Source: Cerrena zonata
Lineage: Eukaryota > Basidiomycota > Agaricomycetes > Polyporales > Cerrenaceae
Direction of reading: 5' to 3'
Length of the DNA stretch: 64,000 nucleotides
Assembly (NCBI GenBank): GCA_038087015.1
Contig: JASBNA010000037.1
Location: 124,001 to 188,000, forward strand
A program made the position numbers and the translations under genes. Positions 22,228 to 31,200 of this stretch are shown here, piece by piece (the stretch's first letter is position 1; each line of letters starts with the position of its first letter). The notes beneath the pieces are model-generated. The model did no database searches. It had not been told where the DNA came from and was given only the letters and a program-made list of their open reading frames with translations.

Positions 22228-25200
22228 ATGTCAGACAAGTCTATAGGAAAAAGACGCATTCGGTCCCCATCGCGGGACCGCTATCGCCGTGGAACTCGTT
22301 CCACCAACTCCTCAAATAGGCCCCGGTCACGTTCACGACCCCCCACTCACCACCAGCGTCCTCATAGCCGACACAGTGACTCCCCCCCACAGAGGCAGTC
22401 ACCTACTCGCCGATTGGACCCTGTGCTGACCTATCAGCACCCGTTTGGATATAGGCACGAGTCGGGATGTCGCTTATGTGACGAGTTTTCTGACCACCTC
22501 CGAGAGGAGGCCCGCGGACGTCCTGAGTTCGCTAGATCAATAGTGGAGGCATCGCTCGCCGACCCACCTGAGGTAATCCGTCGGCGCTATGAGGAGCAGC
22601 GTGACCGTGCCGAACGTCTCGAAGGAGAAATCGACGACCTTCGTGCACGATTCGACAGCGAACGTGACCGCGCTACCCGCTTGTCACGAGAAATGCAAAC
22701 CCGTGACCAGGAGAGTGTCAGGTCACAAAACGAAATAAGCTCGCTTCGTCGAGAACTCGCTCAACTTCGTACTCTCAGTACCTTAGAGGGCTCCCTTCCC
22801 CGTGCTGGCACAAATGCAGCACAAGATCCTCAGATCCCTCAGTTGCTCAACTCCCTAGAGCAATCCACTCGGGAGTTGGCTCGGCTCAATCAGCGATCGC
22901 AAGACGATGAACGTCGCCTCCACAACGCTCAAGGCCGATATGAGGAACTACTCAACTTCCTCCTCAGCCAAGGACACACCGTGACAGCAACGTCGGGCAA
23001 CAGCTCGACTCAAACCCTTCCCCGCCCCTACCTGACCATATCCCCCGCGATCAACGGGACTGTTGGTCGATATATTGTCCCAAACGCGAGGGACGAAGAT
23101 GTACAGATGGAAGGGGCTGAGTCCGCAGCTGCACTAGGCTACGAAGGAGTAGCATACGTCCCCGACGAGGATGGAGGGATCCGTCGCCTTGCACGCGACA
23201 TATACGAAGAATTAGATAACGAGTCAGATGAGGACGTACCTCCCACGGATAGCGAGGATGATGGATTTGATGGTGACGATGGAGGGAGCCCCCGTGGTCG
23301 AAAGATCACAAAAGCAAAGAAAGGGAAAAAGAAGGGGAAGAAGTCCGCTACGATTGCGCACCAAACTACTTCCACTTCTGCCACCCACACCGCTGGCTCG
23401 AGCAGACTTGCAGTCCGTACCCCGTCACCCATTCGCGCAACTACCAGTCGCTCCTGGAGTGACCAAGTTGAGGCGGACTCTCCATGGAGTCGGGTGCCCA
23501 CATCCGGACGCACCTCTGAAGGTTGGGGATGGGGGAATAATCCCCAAACCTTTGCCCAAGCGGTACAGTCACCGCCTACGAGCTCGACAGCCCCGTCAAG
23601 GAGGATTGCACCTCCACCGTCGCGGCCACCACCGAGCGCCCCTCGAAGTTTTTTTAGGGGGGGAGGATTTGGTAGTGGCATAAACCACGGAACTTTCAAC
23701 GGTTTACCATGGGTGTCCAGACGCCTAGCACCGGTATATGTCCCACCAGGGACCTCATCTGCGGAACGAAATGAGATTCTGACCAGAGCCAGACGAAACC
23801 GAGCTCGAGGTCCTTTACAACAAGGACAAATACCGCCAGCCTTCCAGGAATCCCATGTCCTCAACGAGGAAATACTTCGCAACCTCATCGAAAGGACCTC
23901 CAGTGCCGAGAACCCCGGGAGTAGAGACGCGATAGAGATCGTCGGAGACCTCCTCAATGCGTCATCACGGGTCCCAAGGGACGAACGGCACCCACTAGAG
24001 GAATTCGTAGTTAAGAACTACTCTGGACGACCGAAGTGGGCCAAAGACGAGTCCAAATTTAAACATTGGACAAAAGAGGACAAGTCAAAGAAGTGTTACG
24101 CGGTAGAGCCGATGTAACGTAGTCAAAGTCTAAGTCAAGGATGTCGAGTAGGAATAGGGACTGGGTTATCCTAAACCTAAGACGAGAGTTCACTCTAGTC
24201 ACTCGGTACGGTTCTCTGAGGTTCAAGTCCGCAGACTCTAGCGAGCCTTGGGCACAGGCGAAGCTGGCCAAGTCAAGCAGGCAGAGGGTCAGGAGTTACA
24301 GGGGTAAATCCACGTAGATTCAGTCTGGGGAATCGGTGAGTTACAGGCTGTCCTTAAGTACTACTGAGAACAATGGGAGAGGGGATCTCGGGGAGAAGGT
24401 GATGGAATCCGATAGAAGGCGGAGGAGGCAACAGAGAGAAGTAGAGAAGTGGAAGGCTAGGGAACAAGACGGAAGGTGAGCGAAGAAGGGAAGTGATGAT
24501 GGTGGGAACGTAGCTACTAGATAAGGGTATACTAGCTAAGTGACCATGTGGAGACAGAGGGGAGAAAAGGAAAAGGTAGTCCGACGAAGTCCGAAGGGTT
24601 AAAAGAGGATGAAGGAAAGGGAATAGGCGAGCAAGGGTAGATAGTCCGAGGAAAATGAATTGGGGTCAGCCATAGCGTGTAACATTAGCTCCTTCCTATG
24701 GTGTTTGTCCCTAAACACCTTTGGGCTTAAGGTGGGTCTCGGGTTCCAACGAGGTCGTTGAGGACCTGCATGCTTCGGCAGAAAACAAAATAAAACATAA
24801 TAAGGTGTCCAACAGACACCAGCGATGCGGCAATGTAGATGAGGATGTTAGTTCCATCCATCATTGGCGTCTTGATTATCGGGGTCTCCCCAACCGTACT
24901 TGTATTTGGATTGGTCGGTGGAGGAGTTGTCTCGTCGATGGAGGAGTCTGGGGGTCAGGGCGTTGGTGACGTGTCGGATGATGAAGGCACACCCAGCGAT
25001 GGTGGCAGCGTGCAGGAACAGCAAGAAGATGAAGAACGAGTAGTAGACTTGGAACATTGAGTAGGGTGCGAGGCACCGACGTTGTGTTGTCTGGGGAATG
25101 ACTCGACGCAGAGTCGTCCTTATTTAAACCCTTGGTGGACCCTGATCCCATGCATCGTGTGGATTCGGTGTAGCGGCATCTGCCGAATATAGTGGGTTGG

Positions 25201-28200
25201 AGCCATCTGTTGGGTCGGCATATGGGAATGCCGATCGGGGTCGACCTCTTTCTCGAAGATACTGGTGGGAGCGGATAGGGTTCTGTGAAGGAGGGTTCCT
25301 TGACTGACAGGGTTCTGGTAGCGTCGACCCAGAATGTGAAGAACTTCGGGATGTGGGAACAGGTGAGACTGATATCCTCATCTCCTGGTCTCTGGCTTGA
25401 ATGAGGGCGGTGGTCAATTGCTGCTGAGAGATATCTCCAGTTGCGGTGGTGAGTGGTCCTGGGTGGGATCGAGTTCTTGGACGAGCGTTGGATAGGGCGT
25501 GTTGCTGTTCTACCCTTCCAGCTATCCCCAAGTGTTGTCGAGCTACTCGCAACAATACTAACACAACTGTTAGCTCGTTTCGAGCCACATCCGATGCCAT
25601 TTGACTGGTGCGGGGTCGCAGGACATCTGTGACTCGGTGGAGAATATCGGTTAATTCGTCGAAAACTGTTATAGTTGGCTGGCCTGGAGAATTGGATTCC
25701 CAGGTTCTTGTGTTCGAAGACGATGCTGGGTTCATGACTCCTTAAACTAGTGTTTGTTCGTCGTCGGCTTCTGCGCCTTCGCTGCTGTTGTATTCGGAGT
25801 CGGTATCTCCTTCAGCGTCTTCGTCCCCTTCGAGATTGAGAAGTTCCTCGAGTTGTTGTCTTGCTAGAACACCAGCTTTTTCGATAAGGGTGGCTATAAC
25901 AAATTCGAGTAATACCCGGGTGTGTTCGGAGGATTCTCGGTTTCGAAGGAAATGGTCGGCGTTGAATATGAAGGTGCGAATTAGGTTCAGTTGGAGCAAG
26001 ATCAATTCCAGTCGCTGCTGTGTGGGTTCTGGTGTCTGCGTGGATTGAGAAGATCGGGCTGATGGCATTTACACCACTGGAATGGTGAAGAGGTCTAATA
26101 GAGCAGCGTCGAGGTCGGCTTCGTTTTCTGGTGAGTATGGACGAGGGCCCGTTCGATTGACGATGTTGGCGAATGCGATTCGTTGAAGTCAGTCTGATTC
26201 GAGATTTACAGCGCGTCGGACTTCTGTGAAGAGGGCTATTATCTGTTCCAACCGTGCCCTCGAGGTGTCGGATAACAAAGGGTGACCTAGCTGAGGAATC
26301 AAGAGTTCGTTCAGATGAACTACGACTAGTCGAACCCGGGCTAATTCCAATAGAAGGGTTGGGATGAGGGGATTGAAGGGAGGCATAAAGGAGAGGATCG
26401 GTTTGGCTCCTTTTATCTTTTTCGTGGGAGAGGCAGTGCACTTGATCCTGTGTTCTGCTTGTAGTCTCGTATAGCTTGTCATCATGGCATGTAGGCTGTG
26501 CTTTGGGGTTTTTCCCTGGGGTTGCCCCATCAAAGTGATTGTCGGTGATACGTCGGATCATGATAGTGGGGATGGGTTCGGCTTCTATGCTTCGGATGCT
26601 TCTTCGTTGCTTGTATTCTTCCACAAACTCTTTGCTGTGTTCGAGGTCTGATTCCCATATCCAGGTGTTATCGGAGGAAGGGTATCCTTTCCATTTGATC
26701 AGGAACTTGTTCCTATTGCGAACCTTGCGATGTCCGACGATGGCTTCTACTTCGTATTCTTCTTCGTCTTCGATCAGGTCAGGTGGGGGCCTTGGGAAGT
26801 TGGGACCATGTTCTTCGGTTTCCTTGTACGGTGTAAGGAGTGAGGCATGGAATACCGGGTGGATCTTCCATCTGTCTGGGAGTTGGAGTCGATAAGCGAG
26901 CGGTGAGACAACTTTCTCAATCTTGAAGGGTCCTTCTCGCTTGGGTCCTAGCTTTCGGTTTTCATACCCTGTTTTGAGGTTCGTTCCTTCCAACCATACC
27001 ATTTGTCCTTCTTTGAATGGTTCGAACTTGGTGTTGCTGCGGGCGGCCATTCGGTTTCTGGCTAGATCGTGTGCGGCTAAAGCTTCGTTTCTTATGGCTT
27101 GGAGTTCCTGCAATCGCTTGGCGGCTCCTGGAACATTGGATCATGGTACCACAGTGGGGATCGCAACGGGATCGCATCCCATCATGAGCTTGAATGGGGA
27201 CTGCTTGTGGGTTTCGTGGTTCCTTTGGTTGTGGCAGAACTCGGCTGTGACTAGGTGCTTCGACCATTCGCTGGGAGTGTTGGCTGTGAAGATGCGAAGA
27301 TACGTTTCGACTTCTTGGTTCATTCGTTCAGTTTGGCCGTCGGTCTGGGGGTGGTATGCTGTGCTGAGGGATTGCTTGACTCCTAGGAGCTCGCAGAGTG
27401 CCTTCATGAACTTGGATGCGAACTGGGGTCCTCTGTCTGATATCGCGTTGTCGGGTAATCCAAATCGTCTGTAAACATTCGAAAAATAGAGCAGGGCTGC
27501 CCCTTCGGCGTCCAGTGTGTCACTGCAAGGGGCAAAGATCACCCCCTTCGTAAGCCCGTGGTCCACCACGGTTAGAATTGAGTTGTGTCCATCCGACTCC
27601 GGCAAGTGAGTGATCATGTCCAATGATATTTGTGCAAACGGTCGTTCCGCCTTGGATTCGATAGGCATCAGCGGCGGGTTTGTTGGATGAGTAATAACCT
27701 TGTTTTGCTGGCAGGTGGCGCATCCTTCGACATATTTCTTGATCTGCATTGACATTCCGGGCCAGAAGTAATCTCGTCCGACCAACTTTAGTGTTCTGAA
27801 ATGACCTGGGTGTCCCGCCGTGGGATGGTCGTGATGCATCTTGATGATATCTCGTCGCAGTTCTTCATCCTTGGGGATGTACACTAGTCCTTTGTACGTC
27901 ATGATGTTGCCTTCCAAGGCCCATTCGTCGAGTGTGGTGTTTCTTCCGAAGAAATTTGGTAGGGTGCCATACCCTTTCAGTGCATTCAGTACATCTTGGA
28001 GTGTTTCATCGAGGTCCGTGGTGTTTGCAATTCGTTCCCTGAGGTCAGTGTTGACATATCGCAGGAACATGTGTTCTGGTAACACGAGTTCGTCGTTGAC
28101 ATCTTCTAGTGTGCATTCGCGAAGGAAGAGGTTGTCTGGCAGCATTATCTCTGTGTCATCGTCGTCGGTGGTCTTGCCATAGATCGGGTTTCTGGACATG

Positions 28201-31200
28201 GTATCTGGCACAACGAGGTGTTTCCCTGGTACATGTTGGAGTGCGATGTTAAACCGCGACATCCACAAATGCCATCTCCATTGCCGAGGGGTTAATCGGT
28301 GTCCTTCCTTCCAGTATGTCAGGTTCTTGTGGTCGCATTGGCATGTTACAACCTCCGGGTGTCCCTCCAACAGGTGTCTCCATTCTGTTAATCCTCGAAT
28401 AACTCCTAGCAGTTCTCGGTCATAGATCTCGTAGTTCTGTTCGGCTGAGGAGAACGATTGCGAGATAAATCCGCAGGGGTGCCATTTGCCTTGGTCATCT
28501 TGCTGTTTCAGGCATCCTCCAGTTGCTACCTTTGATGCGTCGGTTTCCAGCACAAAGGGTTTCGATGGGTCTGGGATCCTAAGGACGGGTGCCGTAATAA
28601 ACCTGCACTTGAGTTCTTCAAATGCCTTCTGGTGCTTGTCTGTCCATTCGAACACCTTCTTCGGGGTACCATCCTTGTACGTTTCAGTCGAATTCTGTTT
28701 GTCTACCGTCATGGTTAGTTCAACGAGGGGTCTTGCCAGTTCCGAGTAATGGGCAATGAACTTCCGGTAGAAGTTCCCGAATCCTAGGAATGATCGTACT
28801 TGCTTGACAGTCTTCGGTTCTGGCCAGTCCTGAATTCCTTGCACTTTGACTTGGTCCATGGAGATCTGGTTGGGTTCGAGGATAAGGCCAAGGAATTCCA
28901 ACTTGGTGGTGTGGAAGATGCACTTTTCGCCCTTGAGATATAGGTCGTTTTCCTTGAGCTTCTTCAGGATTCGTCTGACGTGTCGCCGGTGTTCCTTCAT
29001 GTCTTCCGAGGCGATGAGCATGTCGTCCATATAGATCACCAGCCATCCTTCTTGGATTTCGTCATGGAACAGGTCATTCATCATGGACTGGAAGGTGGCC
29101 GGGGAGTTGCACATCCCAAAGAACATGACCGTTGGTTCGAACAGTCCGCGGTTGGTGGTAAAGGCTCCCTTCCATTGGTCTCCCTCTTTGATTCGTACGT
29201 TGTTGTATCCATTTCGCAGGTCCAGCTTGGTGAAAACCTTCTTTCCTTTCATTTGCTGGACCAGTTCCGTAACCAACGGAAGAGGGTAAGCATTCTTGAT
29301 TGTAGAGTCATTGAGGTACCGGTAATCTTGACAGGGTCGTTTCGATCCATCCTTCTTTCCGACAAAGAAGAATGCGCTGGCTTGAGGACTACTTGATTTT
29401 CGAATATATCCTTTGCGTAGGTTCTCTTCAAGGAATTCGTCCAATAGTTTCTGTTCATCATGCGATAGGTTGTAGTTCTTAGCTCGTCGAGGTACAAAAT
29501 CGTCCTTGAGCTGGATGCAGTGATCGTAGGGTCTTGGTGCTGGGAATCGTTCTGCCTTTCCTTTCTGAAAGGTGTCCAGGTAATCGTGGTACTCTTCTGG
29601 TACTAGTTCTTCAAGTGGGACCTTCTTCTTGTCTCCTTCGGCTTTCTGCGCCATTTCCATGGCCGGGCTGAATCGTCGAATGGGCAGCCATTGCTGCATG
29701 CTCTTGGCCCATTCCATTGCGCCATCCATTATCTTCCTGATAAATGGCTTCGGAGTCTCGGGTTCGTCGGGTTCTCGTTCTACCTCCTTGGGCCTGACAT
29801 CATCCATGAAGGCCTTCAAGTGTTCGGATTCGTCGATGCATTCTTTCTGAGGGGCTACCGCAATAGGGTCAATCTGGGTCCTTCGCAGGATGTACTCAGT
29901 AAAGTTGTTGACTCGCATGAGTGAGATTCTCGTAGGGGCGACTGTTGGCAATGTGATGGTGCCGTCTTGCCAGTTGATCGAGGGATTATAGTATTGGAGC
30001 CACGAGAATCCGTAGATGACTTTGTCCTTTCCAAGCGACGTCAAGAGGTATCGTACTGGTACCTTCTGTCCTCCTAGTGTGGTGTCTGCCCAGACATAGT
30101 GAGTAATAAACCCATGTTTGTTGGCGGTTCCGTCGACGTTGGTGCAGTTGAGGGGTTCTGCGAGGGTCTGTTTTCGAAATCTGCACTGGGTGGCCCATCG
30201 TTCGTCCATGAATATTCCGCTGGCTCCGCTGTCGATAAGGGCTTTGGTTTCAACATTTCTCCCGTCATTGTGTAAAGTAATACCAATGTTCATTGATAAG
30301 TTATGGGTATCAGCTACTATTACACTTCTGACGGCGAGAGTGGGGGATGCATATGTTGACTCTGATCCCCCAGTTAAAAACCCTCATCGAGGAGGTCCTT
30401 TTCTTCTGGTAGGAATTCGTGTCTGTCAATAGAGGCAACTAGTTTCTTTACCTCGGCGGATGGGACCTTGGAGTCTTCGATGGCGGTTTCGATTTCGCGG
30501 ATCTTCTTCTGTCTGCATTCAGCTGACTTGTGTCCTTTCTTGTGGCAATTGAAGCAGAGTTCTTCCTTGAAGTGCCGGTCCATTTCTTCGGCTGAGAGGG
30601 CCTTGACCCTCGCTCCTTTCCTTCCTTGTCCTTTTCGTCTCCAATTCGCCTGTCCTTTCTGGCTACTTCCTTCGTTTCGTCCTCTGGATCCTGCAGTGTC
30701 AATTAGGTACTGCATCTCGAATTTCCGAGCTTCTTCGTAGAGCTTGGCAATAGTGTCGACATTGTCAGATCGGACACTGAGCAACTTGGCCTTGAGTCCT
30801 GGCTTGAGAGCATTGAGGAAATCCTGCCGAATATGTGTGACACTGGTATGTCCCGAACGTGTCTGGTACTTCTTGAATTCAGCGAGGAACTTCTCAAACT
30901 CGTCTCCTTGGCGGATAGTTTTGAGTTTCATCAGGGCTTCGGCTACAAGATCGCTGGGGAGGAACTTGCTCTGGAATTCGTGTTTGGCTTGGTCCCAAGT
31001 GAGAGCGGTGAATGCAGGGGTGGTGGAAGTTTCTTTCATCCATTGGCCAATCGCTTCTTCTGCCCATGCTGCGGCGAGATCCTTTGTGCAAAAGGATAAG
31101 AGATAGGCTTTCTTCTTTCGGTCTGTGTCGTAGATGGAGCCATTGAGGGCAAAGACTAGCTCGCAATGGACGGTATATACTGATACGGTATCAGGATTAC

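Noticed and set aside
23139..23957. 272-aa ORF on the minus strand
   Set aside because: Antisense shadow of the G2 extra ORF, with Pro/Ser/Arg-rich nonsense content and no motif.
22228..24117. G2 extra ORF as an envelope protein
   Set aside because: No signal peptide, no membrane segment and no glycoprotein-like Cys pattern.
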